From: Microcebus murinus
Lineage: Eukaryota; Chordata; Mammalia; Primates; Cheirogaleidae
Assembly (NCBI RefSeq): GCF_040939455.1
Contig: NC_134119.1
Location: forward strand, 3,819,001-3,883,000
Length of the DNA stretch: 64,000 nt
Reading direction: 5' to 3'
The translations under genes and the position numbers were made by a program. The notes under the pieces were generated by a model that was not told where the DNA came from, ran no database searches, and saw only the letters and a list, made by a program, of their open reading frames with translations. Positions within the stretch are counted from its first letter, which is position 1. Every line of letters begins with the position of its first letter. This document shows positions 11,861-23,890 of this stretch, in pieces.

Positions 11861-13455
11861 CTTAGGATCTGGGTCCTAGTCCTCCAAAACTGTGGGACTA
11901 CCTATATCCTTATGCTGTTAAATAATGCACTTGTGGCTGGTGGCCCCTTTCCCTTCAGTGGGATCCATGAGTGGTCTATCTGGATCACTACAGTTCTTCC
12001 AACACCTAAAACACTATGTGTGGTATGCAATATGTGCTCATTAAACATCTGTGAAATGAACGTAATGAATGACAACTACTCTGACTCCAACACTGACACC
12101 ATAGGACACTTTTCCACTTCGTGCCTCAAAATCCCAAATACAGCCCCTGCACAGAGACGCACCCTCCTCCCACACGATCGCAGATCTTGGGGAGGGGGGA
12201 ACCAAAGGGATCAACTAAGTGCCCAGCATCTCAGGGGTCCCAGGGCTGAAATCACAGAGAAACAGGCTTCCCAGAAAATCTCCTTTCTTCATTATTTCAC
12301 AGCAGCTCTTCCCTCCCGCCCCAGGAGTGAGATCCGTAATGATTCCACTCTGCTCCACTCTTCTCACTGATTATAATCATATTTAAAAACCCTGATCGTT
12401 TTTTTAAACTCCATTTAATGTCAATTTGCATTCATCAAGGATTTTTTTTCTTCTTTAAAGGGGTAGCTCTCTTTAAAGGCTAAATATGAATTTTGAAGCT
12501 ATTTCCATGAAGAAAAGAATTAAAGGTGTTTGCAGCTGTCAGCAGGGAGCCTCACCACAGTCAGAAGTGAGCGCCCCACCCGGTGGTGTGTGCATGCCCC
12601 CTGTGCCGGGGTCTCTCCTCTCTGCGTTACACACGGCAGTACTTTTCTTGAGGGGGTAGTACAGGCATTTCCATGCGCTCTCCCTGAGCAGCTAGTGAGG
12701 TGCACTGGGAAGGAACAGCAAAATGCACACAAAAAATGGGAAACTCTCATGGCGTTGTGAGGGAGTCCCAGCCTTGTTCTGTGTACACAATAGCAAGGTG
12801 TTCTCACTACTGTTGTTACTGTAGCTCACCGGAAAACTTGAGAATTCTTTGGTGGGCAACAATGGAAAAGCGGCAATGACTGAACGAAAGTGACAAGGAT
12901 GAAAACCAGCTGCCACAGGTGCAAAGCCTGGGACCACGAGGACAAAGCAGACTCTTGTCCCTTGTTTTACAATGGGGAGGGGCCACACGCAGACAGGTTT
13001 AAAATAAAAGCCTTGGAAAGTGGAAGAACTTAGGAGAGAAATGTGCATCTCCAGTCTTGTAAACAGGAACATGGGGGCTGAGTAATAAGACTCTTGAAGT
13101 GGTATCATTTGCTTTTTTCAGATAAACAACAACAAAAAAAATCCCCATGTTTTTCGCTAACTAGAATTTCAAAATTCCATCATGCTTTTAACTTGGTTTT
13201 TTACACTGTGCACAAGGATGAATATGATCTCACTGCTGCCTGGAGAGACTCATGGTCAGGGCACAAAGGGAAATCTTAGCATGTAAACAGTACCTGGAAA
13301 ATAGCATTACTAGCATGAAAGTAACTGAAATTATTCACTATGAAGAAAACAATTTTAGAACTTTAACCTTGTCTATATCTCTAGCTCATGTGGCAGAGCA
13401 TGTGAGTTGCCTATATTTGATCCTTTTTCTTAGTAATAAGAACCTACTCTCTAGA
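11861..13455. other. No recognised gene
   Basis: Unique noncoding sequence with some T-rich runs. No repeat or coding region could be supported. Confidence 0.45.
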
Positions 13456-13770
13456 TGGGGTACCTTGCTGCTCTGCGAAGAACTACATCTCCCAGTTTTC
13501 CTTGCAGCCAATTATGACCAGGTAACGAGAGGAAGTGATACAGGCAATATCCAAGGCATGGCCTAAAAGGAAAAGTGGATACCCTCTACTTCCTCTTTTC
13601 TTCTTTTTTTTTGGCTAGAATGCAGATCTAATGGCAAGAGCTAGGGCAGCCACCCTTAACCATAAAAAAAGGAGAAACCTATGGTGAAGACAGCAGAGCA
13701 ATAAGATGGAAGGAACCTGGGTCCCCAGTAATTTGCTTGGTGAATTTGCTGTGTCTGCTGAAAACTAAGT
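13456..13770 (+). repeat. Ancient interspersed repeat
   Basis: Words such as 'gaagaactacatctcccagt', 'ggctagaatgcagatctaat' and 'gcaataagatggaaggaacc' match a common old mammalian repeat whose family I cannot name safely. The sequence near 14180-14580 may be a second related copy. Confidence 0.5.
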
Positions 13771-13789
13771 ATTAAGCTTTCACCATTAT

Positions 13790-14020
13790 GTCAAAACCGC
13801 AAACTTATAGTCTGCAGGCCAAATCTCCCCCTCCTTCTATTCTTGTAAATAGAGTTATACTGAAGAACAGTCATGGTCTGTTTGTTTGCACATTTTTCTG
13901 TGGCTGTTTTCTCCCTATGATGGTAAAGTAGTTGCAACAGAAACTGTATGGCTACCAAAGACAAAAAAATTTAACTATCTGACCTTTTGCAGGAAAAGTT
14001 TACTGACCACCCCTGATTTA
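13790..14020 (+). mobile_element. hAT-Charlie-type nonautonomous element
   Basis: Contains 'caaacttatagtctgcaggc', 'cttgtaaatagagttatact', 'gttgcaacagaaactgtatg' and 'gaccttttgcaggaaaagtt', typical of a widespread MER/Charlie element. A minus-strand piece of the same family lies at 39105-39225. Confidence 0.7.
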
Positions 14021-14824
14021 GACTATTCATTACATTAAAGTGTTTAATTAATTTTTCACTTAAATACGAAGATTTTTAAAAACAAATTAATTATATTACT
14101 GCCTCAAATGGGAAACTGGTATTACTTGCTGGGGCAGACACTGTGAGAAGTTTACACACTCTCATTCTCCCCCTTCTTTCTTACAGATGGAGCCCAGTGC
14201 TGTTTAGCGTGCCTCTAAGATACTTTTCTCCAGGGTCCCCTGCAGCAGGGTAGCCTTGTGACCCAGTTCCAGACAATAAGATAGGAGAGGGGACAGCTGG
14301 AAGCCCTCCAGAAAGCTCTGTAAAGGCAGGTCCCTTGGGGCCTTGGGCTCTTCTCCTTTTCCCTGCCTGAAACCCAAGCATAATTTCTCATGTTTATAAT
14401 TATAGTTATAGATGCCTTGTGGTGCCCAAAGAATTAATGGCACAGAGTAGAGGCAGGGGCAGGAAAGTAGAAGAATGGTGGGTCACTGAGATCCTGGACC
14501 AACTGTACTATCCCAGACTACCTACCCCAAGATTCCTTGTTGTATGGTAAAATGAACCACTTGTTTATTAAAAGCTCCTAGCAAATTTGTTCTAAATTGC
14601 AACACATGGCCCAAATAGAAGGTGTGGTTGACTGACTGCAAAAACAAAAAACTCCACTGTCCACCGCTTTTTGTATCCGTGCCCAGTTATGTGATTTTCA
14701 GGCTCTCCAATCAGGAGTGAAGTCACTTTCCCCACTCCCCAAATCAGACTGGTCTTCTGACTCTCCTTGGCCGGCGGAATGCAGCAGCAGTGATGCCATG
14801 CCCATTTCAAACCTAGGTCTCAAA

Positions 14825-15290
14825 AGGCCTGTATTGCTGGGTATACATCCACAACAAAGGGGTCTTTATGTCAAAGAGAAGTCTGCACCCCCATGCTGGC
14901 TGCAGCACTATCACAGTAGCCAAGCTACGGAATCAGCCTGAGTGCCCACCACTAGATGGATGGATAAAGAAAATGTGGCATATATACACAATGAAATATC
15001 ATTCAGCCATGAAAAAGAATGAAATCCTGCCATTTGGAATACGGATGGAACTGGAGGCCATTATGCTAAGTAAATAAGCCAAGCATGGAAAGACAAATAT
15101 GGCATGTTCTCATGCATGTGGGAGCTGAAAAAGTGGATCCCATGTAGGAAGAGAACAGAATGGAGGAGGAGTGGGAAGGCAGAAGAGAAATTGATTAACG
15201 GGTACAGAAATACAGTTAAGTAGAAGGAATAAGATCTAGTATTTGATAGCACAGTAGGAAATTATAGTTAACAATAATTTATTGTCCATC
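14825..15290 (+). mobile_element. L1 3'-end fragment
   Basis: Contains 'attgctgggtatacatccac', 'aatatcattcagccatgaaa' and 'tgttctcatgcatgtgggag', the end of L1 ORF2 and its 3' UTR in plus orientation. It is less diverged than most other L1 pieces here. Confidence 0.9.
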
Positions 15291-15461
15291 TCTCCTGCAT
15301 TTCCCCAGAGCACCCATCTGATTGGAAGATTCGTGAGTAATAACGAACACTCACTGTGATGCAACACTGAGTGGGGGTTGTTTTGTTGCACAGCAGTAGC
15401 TCACTTATATGACATGTAAGCATAAAAGTTACACAGAAAGTAGTTACTGCAGTGTAACAAA

Positions 15462-15537
15462 TTTATATATATGTGTATATATATATATATATATACACAG
15501 TACCTCTGATATATATGCATATATATGTATATATTTA
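15462..15537. repeat. (TA)n-rich microsatellite, two blocks
   Basis: TA/TG alternation at 15462-15496 and 15509-15535, split by 'cacagtacctctg'. Confidence 0.9.
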
Positions 15538-15539
15538 AT

Positions 15540-18500
15540 TAAAATTCTTTCAGAATATTTATTTACAAATTATTAGTGGTAAGCATACTATACTTTGGGG
15601 CTTCCAACTCTAGCCTATGTGGTTTGAAATGGAAAGCACGGCATTTATTCACAAGGGTCTGGGTGCAGTCTGCCTGCACTCCATAGCTTTTACCTGTTCT
15701 GTCACCCCCAGTAAGTCACATAACTTCTTTATGCATATTTCCTCATTTTCAGACTGACTATCATTATGGCACAAGAATTTTTATCAAAAAGTTTAAAAGA
15801 CATGACAAAAGGGCTCAGAATAGTGATTGATCCACAGTAAACACCCCATTGATGTTAGCTAAAATTATTCTTACTATTATTTTATTAGACAATATAAGAC
15901 AATAGAAACCAATTATAATATAGTCAAGCAATTAATATAACTGAAGTTGGAGAATACAGATGTTCATAATAAAGTTAAAATGAATGACTATTGAAAATAG
16001 TGCATGGGAAAATATAGCTGCTCCCAAATACCCCTGCATGATTGGATCATTGTTTAGATATCAGGGCTTTTTCTACTTCTCTTTGTATTAAAATAAAGAA
16101 AGCATTCCTTCTCCACGTCCAGCCAAATTTCGTTTTATTTTCAGAATGTTGCATCTGCGTCAAGCAGGAGCAGTTGCTCCCATTTTAGCCCCTCTGCTGA
16201 GTGCTCAGAGCATACATCATACTGAGGGGTAGATATGTCTGAGGGTAAGAGAAGTTTTTTCCTCCAAAATTTATCCCTCTGAAAAAGAGAGAGTTACTTT
16301 GTAATCAAAGTCTCCCATTTTGTGGGTACCTTTCTCAATTACTTCACTTTGAATTACAATATACCATTTAGGAAGACACATTAGCCTGAAATGATGCCAA
16401 TCTGCCTGCTTTGTGTCCCTCATAGACATCAACTAAAAAAAATTGGTTCAGAAAAAGGTGATGGGAGGGCGAATGTTCTACCACAAATTTCATCATTATT
16501 CCTGAACATTGAGGATACAATTATAAGCACCGGATATTGCTGTAAACAAATCTCTTAAAGACTTCTTTGAAAAGCAAAATAAAAAGCAAAATAGAACATG
16601 CTTTAGTGGAACTTGCAGATAGGCACCTACTGACGAGAAGAAAGGGCTGGCCTAATGCTATGTGGATGGTGCTTATGGCTGCGGATGCGTCTGCACCACG
16701 GTATTGTGCTCAGATTCTGAAAGTACTTAATCTCAAAGAGCTGGGATGAAAGCGAAATGCTATGCTCTGAAAACCCCATTAGATGACTCAAACAAGTGGC
16801 TCTAGGGATGACAAAGACATTATCAAAGATGCAAGCTACAAGTACAGCTAGAATTGCTTCATGAAATGTGAGCAGAAAACATAATATTGCCAAATTCATA
16901 TTTTATGTAATGTACGATTTAAAGGGACATAGGCAACTAGATTAAAAAATTAAATCTTACAGATAGAAATCTGCCTATTCCATCTACATCTTTATATTTC
17001 CGGTTGGCCCCAAAACTCCTTTCAATCTTCGTGTTGAGAAAAGAGAGGGTAGCCTTATATTGGGGTCTAAGTAGGAACAGTGGGCAGGAGGTAAGAACAG
17101 TGGGGCACAGCGTGCCTAGGGATGAAGGCAACTCACAGGAAAGCTGGTACACAGACCCTGGTGACATTGTTGACGTCCCTGCATTCAGCCAAGGCTACCC
17201 TGGGCTTCCTCATCACATGCACCAACAAATTTCCTTTTGTGCTTAAACCTCTTTGAGTTGGATTTTCATCCCTTGCTACCAAGAATTATGATTCTCCTAA
17301 CTCTTACAGACATTGCACAGTTGCCTTTTGTCCCAGAGAATGAGACAGGTGGGCCCCAGGGATGCCTGCCGAGCCCCACCGCCTTCCTAAACGTATTAAA
17401 TGAGGGATTAAAGATTTACCTAATGTCATCTAATGACAGACTTAAAATTCAAAGCTTGATTGTGTGCTCCTCTCCCTGGAAAACCACATAATGCGTCTGC
17501 ACAGGAGACACAAATCATGACTTTGATGAAAAAAGCCAGTCTTTTCTATAAAGAGGCATCTCCAACAGACATTGATGAATCTAGTTCCCCATTCTTCTAA
17601 GCAAAATAATAGAGAAATTATCATTTTCTTCCTTATCTAACTACACAGATGACTGCTCTGTGACTCCTCAAATTTATTGAGTGGTAAAACTGGAAGCAGA
17701 GAGGAAAAATGCCCTGTGTCCTCAGAAGCATTAGAAGACTCCAGCTGCCCGGCCCAAGCAAGTCTTGCTAAACCAGCTGTGGAAAATCCAAGGAGATACT
17801 GGGAAAGGGCCAACACAAAACCAAACAAAGTAAAAAGGAACCTCTTCCTCTTCAAGGAAACTTTCAGAGCAAACCAGGTTGAATGAATTTTCTTAGCTTT
17901 AATGCAGAGTTACTTAAAATTGACTAAAAATGTTGCCCATTTCTTAATTAAAAAAAAAAAACAATATTTAAGCATTGAGTCTTTAATGGAATATTACTTA
18001 AGTGAACCAAAATTAATTGAAATTAAACACAAGAGATAGAGACAAATAAGTGAAATAAAGAACTTCTCCCCCCTCCACTTAGCAGAGCTCAGTATTCTCC
18101 CCTACAGGGTGAAAAAGAAAACTAAACAAAACAACGAAACACACAAAAATAAAAAGCCCTGTAAATCCAAGAAGGAATGTTAAGAGAAAAAAATTGTTTT
18201 CATATTAAAACATACAAAACCAATTTCTTTTGAACCATTAATGTGTGGATTCAAAAAAAATCAATAGCATTCTATTTAATCCATTTGAACAAGGATAAAT
18301 GGGAATACATGTCTTGGTTCTCAGTAGCCTTCACTGTAATGGTTTTTGGAATCATTGTAGCAAGTAATTTCTGTTGTTTTCTCTATTAAACTTGGAGACG
18401 CTTTAAAGTTTCAATGTTTTAGGAGACAATGGGAATTCAGAGAAATGTCCTTGATCTGCCCTTCAAGAAACAACGTCTAAGGCCCAGTAGATGCCCAGCA

Positions 18501-18886
18501 AATAGCCATTGAATGCATGGATGCCTGAATGAGGGAAGCCATTTTGCCAGGCTGGGCCACATGAAAAGAGCAATCAGGTTTGTCAAAGCAATGGGGAAAT
18601 GAGTAGATAAGAAGTCACATTATCATGACATCACGGCAAGCCACCAGGAAGGGTCAAAGGAAGCTCAGGATGGGAGTAGGCAGAAGAGGCAGTCCCCCAA
18701 TACTCTCCTGCTTCTGGGTGCAGTAGAATGCTGGCCTCTAGGAAGAGGATGCTACCAAACCACAGATGAGAAGCCCTTGGGCACCTGGAGACACAGAGCT
18801 GGCAAGCCCTGTACCTGGGCTGGTAAGCTGAACAGTCAGAGCACATGCTTGTCATGCAACAAGAGGAAGTTCTGCCCCACTGCCCC

Positions 18887-18887
<1 letters not shown>
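15540..18887. other. Unique noncoding sequence, no gene recognised
   Basis: AT-rich intronic-type DNA with short A-runs. No convincing exon or repeat was found. Confidence 0.4.

Positions 18888-18925
<38 letters not shown>
18888..18925. repeat. (CA)n microsatellite
   Basis: About 18 uninterrupted CA units. Confidence 0.95.
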
Positions 18926-18927
<2 letters not shown>

Positions 18928-19225
18928 CATCACATTTCCAATGTGACTTCTGAAGACCTCCTGGTTGAGAGGACTAAAGTGAGTACCCTCCTATATTCTC
19001 CCAGGAGAGGAAAATAAGGACTTGTTTTCCCAAAATCCATCCACCCCCCCAAAAAGGTATGGCCAAACTGGTTTCAGCATTTGGCTCAAGTGGCCTGAAC
19101 ATGGAGGTGGCAGATGACAGGAAGAGATAGCAGTCACTCCCTCTTTCCTTCTCTCTCCTTCCCCATGGCCTCCCGGCAGCCTGCTAAGTAAAGGTCTCAA
19201 ACTCACCGACTGTGTTGGGGATCAG

Positions 19226-19260
19226 ATGGGGGGGGCGTAGGGGGGAGTACGCGCGCGCGC

Positions 19261-19299
<39 letters not shown>
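19226..19299. repeat. G-runs, then (CG)n-(TG)n microsatellite
   Basis: G-rich runs at 19226-19246 are followed by cgcgcgcgcg and about 18 TG units. This alternating purine-pyrimidine composition favours Z-DNA. Confidence 0.9.
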
Positions 19300-19301
<2 letters not shown>

Positions 19302-19469
19302 AATTACCATCACGTAAAAATTGAGAGATTTTGCTTAATGTAAAATCCTGGGTTTCTGGCTTCCTTACAGAGGTAGATTAACAACAATGACTTGGCATTT
19401 TCACCGTACTAAAGCTAAGACTTATGGGAGGCTAAGCATTGTTTAAAATTTATGTATTTTGGGGGTTCT

Positions 19470-19600
19470 GTTGTTATCACCCACCTTTTACAGATGGGGA
19501 AACTGAGGCATAGGAGAGCTGAGACCCTTCCCCGAGGCAACTGCAGGTGCTAGATGCTCAGACTTGAACCTGAGCATCTTCAGACCCGACCACAGCTGCC
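19470..19600 (-). mobile_element. MIR-like fragment
   Basis: 'cttttacagatggggaaact' followed by 'gaggcataggagagctgag' is the reverse-orientation MIR signature. Confidence 0.65.
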
Positions 19601-20225
19601 TCTGCCCGGCAGGCTGTCTCCTCTCCTGCAGCTCTGTTCTAGAACATTTGCTTGTTAATATTTCCCCATGTACTTTTTAAAACATGGCTGGTTCTGAAAG
19701 AGCATCAGTGGGTTTCCCAGTTGGGGAGGATGGAAGCATCTCACATACTGGACAACAGAAAGGCTCCGAAGTCCTGCTCCTCGTGCTGGAACTGGGAGCC
19801 CCCACTTCGGAACAGAATCCCAGTTCGGCCACACATCCCTTGGTCAGGGGCCCCCCGAGGTCCCTCAATGCCCCGTTCTGTCCTTTCCTTTCCTCTCATC
19901 TCTCACCCTGGTGCTCGGAAAGCCAAACAGTCCCCCTCCCGCGGCCCCCAAGCAGCCCCCTTCCCGCCTGCCTGTCCTCGGAGGGGGCTCCTGCTCCCCT
20001 CTGCCGGGAGTCGCTCGCACTCTCGCCTATGCGGGTGGCGTTTATGTGACAGCAACGAAAATGTTGTTACAGATGGGCCGGGGTCGTGACAAGAACAGCA
20101 TGTTCGGCAGGGGTCCGAGACTCGGAGAGCGCCACGGCTCTCAGACCCAAAGCCACTGACTGTCCCCTTCTGCAGCCGCAGCCCGCGCTAGAGCGCGGCC
20201 ACCTGGGCCCCAGAGCACGAACCAC

Positions 20226-20254
20226 GGGGGGGGGGGGGGGGGGGGGGGGGGGGG
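20226..20254. repeat. Poly-G tract (29 G)
   Basis: Uninterrupted run of 29 G, followed by cgaatg and then the GC-rich minisatellite. Confidence 0.9.
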
Positions 20255-20275
20255 CGAATGCACGGTGAGGGGGGC

Positions 20276-20765
20276 CGGTGGACCCCCGGGCAGACCCCCG
20301 GGCAAGACCCCGCAGCCGGACAGGACCCCGGTGCGGACTCCCAGGCAGAATCCCCCAGCTGGGCAGCCCTCTCCCCCGCGGGAACCCAGGGCAAGACACC
20401 GCATCCAGGCAGGACCCCCCCCCCCCCGGGCGGACCCCCAGGGAGGACCCCCAGGCAGAACCCCGCAGCTGCACAGGCAGCCGGGCAGGACCTTGCAGCC
20501 GGGGAAGACCCCCGGGCGAATCCTCGGGCAGATCCCCACGCAGGACCCCCGGGCAGGACCCTGCAGCTGGGCAGGACCCTCAGGCAGGACCCCTGGGCAG
20601 ACCCCAGGGGAAGGACCCCAGACAGGACCCCCGGACGGACCCGCGGGCAGGACCCCGCAGCCGGGCAGGACCCCTGGGCAGACCCCCGTGCAGGACCCCC
20701 ACGCAGGACCCCCGGGCGGACCCCCAGGCGACCCCCGGGCAGGACCCTGCAGCCGGGCAGGCAGC
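20276..20765. repeat. GC-rich minisatellite (gcaggacccccggg-type units)
   Basis: Irregular units built from 'ggcaggaccccc', 'gggcagacccc' and 'cgcagccg' repeat over about 490 bp. Few stops occur on either strand, so several frames stay open for 170-230 codons. Their Pro/Arg/Gly-rich translations are repeat artefacts. Confidence 0.9.
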
Positions 20766-21282
20766 CGGGCTGGCGGCGCAGCCCTTCCGCGCGCGGCGCT
20801 AGGGGGAGCTCTTGACGTTCGCAAGAGCCTTTCGCATCAATTCAGAGTCGTGCTTCGCTTTTTTCCGGGTAATAAATTCACAGGACTTGTTTTTTAACCC
20901 CCACCAGAGGTTAAAATAGTTTCATAAAAAGTTTTGGTAAATTCATGGGCAACTTTTGAGGTTATGTGAGGCTGTTTTCAAAAAAATAAAAAGGAAAGAA
21001 GAAGGAAAAAAACAAGCCTTTTTCTCCGCTCATGCAAGACCCGGAGCCCGCAAGGGCGGGGGTGTGGGGGGGCGCTTCTAGAACAGTCTGCGGGGACGCG
21101 GAGGCTCGCGTTTGAGCCCCAGGCCCTCGGTTGCCGAGCCAGGAGGGGTCGGGGGGCGTCCGGGGACCCCCGGCAAGGGGTTTGAGCCTAGGCTTCAGCA
21201 CCGCCTGCGTAGACGCTGCGGGTGCAGGCTGCCTGGTGCCTTCCCGAATGTTCCATGTCCGCAGCCCGCAGCCCGGGGCGAG

Positions 21283-22645
21283 TGCGGGCCGGGGGGCTTC
21301 TGCACCCATCTCTCCCGGGCACGCAGGCGACAATAAAGCAAAGGTTTTGGGTTTCCAAGTTGGTGTTAAACAGATCGGGAACTTTATGGGGTCGATAAGA
21401 CATGGAAGGGGCGAGTGCGGGCGGGGGGCTTCTGCACCCATCTCCCCCATCTGCCCCGGGCACGCAGGCGACAATAAAGCAAAGGTTTTGGGTTTTCAAG
21501 CAGGGGTTAAACAGATCGGGAACTTTATGGGGTGGATAGGACACGGAGGGGGCGAGTGCGGGCGGGGGCTTCTGCACCCATCTCCCCCCGGCACGTAGGC
21601 GACAATAAAGCAGAGGTTTTGGGTTTCCAAGCAGGGGTTAAACAGATCGGGAACTTTATGGGGTGGATAGGACACGGAGGGGGCGAGTGCGGGCCGGGGG
21701 CTTCTGCACCCATCTCCCCCCCGGGCACGTAGGCGACAATAATGCAAAGGTTTTGGGTTTCCAAGCAGGGGTTAAACAGATCGGGAACTTTATCGGGTCG
21801 GTAAGACACGGAAGGGGCGAGTGCGGGCCGGGGGCTTCTGCACCCATCTCCCCCATCTGCCCCGGGCACGCAGGCGACAATAAAGCAAAGGTTTTGGGTT
21901 TCCAAGCAGGGGTTAAACAGATCGGGAACTTTATGGGGTGGATAGGACACGGAGGGGGCGAGTGCGGGCCGGGGGCTTCTGCACCCATCTCCCCCCCCCC
22001 CCCGGGCACGCAGGCGACAATAAAGCAAAGGTTTTGGGTTTCCAGGCAGGGGTTAAACAGATCGGGAACTTTATGGGGTGGATAGGACACGGAGGGGGCG
22101 AGTGCGGGCCGGGGGGCTTCTGCACCCATCTCCCCCATCTCCCCCGGGCACGCAGGCGACAATAAAGCAAAGGTTTTGGGTTTCCAAGCAGGGGTTAAAC
22201 AGATCGGGAACTTTATGGGGTCGAAAAGACGCGGAGGGGGCGAGTGCGGGCGGGGGGCTTCTGCACCCATCTCCCCTATCTGCCCCGGGCACGCAGGCGA
22301 CAATAAAGCAAAGGTTTTGGGTTTCCAAGCAGGGGTTAAACAGATCGGGAACTTCGCCGGGTCGACAGGACTCGGAGGGGGCGAGTGCGGGCGGGGGGCT
22401 TCTGCACCCATCTCCCCCATCTCCCCCGGGCACGCAGGCGACAATAAAGCAAAGGTTTGGGTTTCCAGGCAGGGGTTAAACAGATCGGGAACTTGATCCG
22501 GTCGGTAAGACTCAGAGGGGGCGAGTGCGGGCTGGGGGCTTCTGCACCCATCTCCCCCGGGCACGTAGGCGACAATAAAGCAAAAGTTTTGAGTTTCCAG
22601 GCAGGGGTTAAACAAAAACGAGAACTTTATCGGGTTGATAAGACA
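21283..22645 (+). repeat. Tandem repeat, unit about 137 bp, 10 copies
   Basis: The ordered words 'gagtgcgggc', 'cttctgcacccatctccccc', 'gggcacgcaggcgacaataa', 'agcaaaggttttgggtttcc' and 'ggggttaaacagatcgggaa' recur. The aataaagca-type element begins near 21333, 21473, 21603, 21738, 21879, 22019, 22160, 22301, 22443 and 22573, which gives spacings of about 130-142. Differences in length come mostly from the C-run after 'catct'. Stop-poor frames on both strands are repeat artefacts. Confidence 0.95.
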
Positions 22646-23739
22646 CGGAGGAGGCAGAAAGAAAACAGCGCAGTTAAGGGAGGGGGCGTCGCGCATTAAC
22701 TATGATTCAGACTCAAATGTACCGAGTTCATTTTTCAATCTGCCTTTAGCTAGGGGAAAAAAACAAGGAAATTATGGAAAATTGGGAAACAAACATCTCT
22801 GAGAGTGCTTTGCACCCGGGGGTGCTTAATGAACACTTAATAATTTCGAACGCTGGTATTTAGAAAAATGGCTTTTGTCCATTCCCGGCACACCAGGTGC
22901 CTCGTGGCAAAACCGGAAAGCTGAAAATGACTGAAAATGATCGCTAATGTCTGTGCGGAGGGTGGAACAAAAAAAAAAAAATCGCTTTTTCTTGTTTCTG
23001 AAAGTTTAAAAGAAATAATCAAGCCAAATTTAAAAAAAAAAAAAAGTTCTAGCAAAGAAAAAACCTTGGAACTGAGGTTTTTTTCTTTTCTTTTCCTCCG
23101 CGCAGAACTTTGGGCAAGACTCCTAATGAGAGTGGGGAACGGTCACGACGCCCACTCCCTGACCCCGCGGGCCGGGCTGAAAATTAGATGAGGAAACGGC
23201 TCGAAATGCTCGGGCAGGAAGCAGCGCTTGTTTTTGAGCAGATCCTCCAGGCTCCCTGCCGGCATCCGACGTCGGGGTGCGGGCTGGGGCTGCATTTCCT
23301 GGAGGAGGGTGGGGTCGCCGGGCAGAGCACGGCGTTGCCGGGGGCGGGGGGCGGCGGCGCCGGGGCGGGGGGCTGAGTCCGGCTGGATCACGGGGTGTCG
23401 GGGGATCACTCGGGTTCCACCGACTTCTCTGCCTTTGGGGCCAGGCTCACCTACACGGGGACAGCTGCATTCGCATCCGTGGGGCCCAAACCCAAGGGCC
23501 CCCATTAGCCTCCCAAATACCAACCAACTGCCCCTCTCTCTGAGCAGTATGAAACTACCTCCTTGCTCTGGTTTGAAGAGGTCTCCTCTAGACCCGGGGT
23601 GAACTTTAGCGCACTCAGCTCTTCCCCCCACCTCGTGCTCCCCCACTGTCAGCCCTGAAGACCACCCACTGCAAAGACCTTTATGGTTCCCAGGGCACTT
23701 TCACTTTCTTTGTCTCATGTAACTTGAGCCCCTCAGCAA

Positions 23740-23890
23740 TCCCAGGGGGTGGGCGAATGAGGCAGGTATTGCTAGGCAGGCTTCATGGAGTTTTCAGGGT
23801 CCAGATTAAATGAACTATGGACTCACAAACCTCAGCCCCATTTTACAGATGAGGACCTGAGTCAAAGAGAAGGAACGTCCCTTGCTCAAG
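23740..23890 (-). mobile_element. Possible MIR fragment
   Basis: 'cattttacagatgaggacct' and 'cccttgctcaaggaagtca' resemble reverse MIR sequence. Confidence 0.5.

Larger units (their letters stand above)
19780..23480. promoter_or_regulatory. CpG-rich block (possible CpG island)
   Basis: CpG density is far above the surrounding AT-rich DNA. This holds around 19800-20220, through the tandem repeats to about 22660, and again at 23090-23480. An AT-rich gap lies at 22700-23080. No exon or TATA-linked start could be tied to it, so a promoter role is an inference. Confidence 0.5.

Noticed and set aside
14868..15077. 69-codon frame with a peptide like 'WHIYTMKYHSAMKKNEILPF'
   Set aside because: This is a fragment of L1 ORF2 within the 3' end at 14825-15290, not a gene. 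A similar case lies at 58896-59327.
20141..20897. Pro/Arg/Gly-rich frames of 170-227 codons on both strands
   Set aside because: They come from the stop-poor GC-rich minisatellite; overlapping frames on both strands are equally open.
21525..22696. Minus-strand frames of up to 346 codons with a repeated 'LFNPCLETQN' or 'FPICLTPAWKPKTF' peptide
   Set aside because: These are translations of the 137-bp tandem repeat. The frame shifts between copies because unit length varies, and no splice or start context supports a protein.
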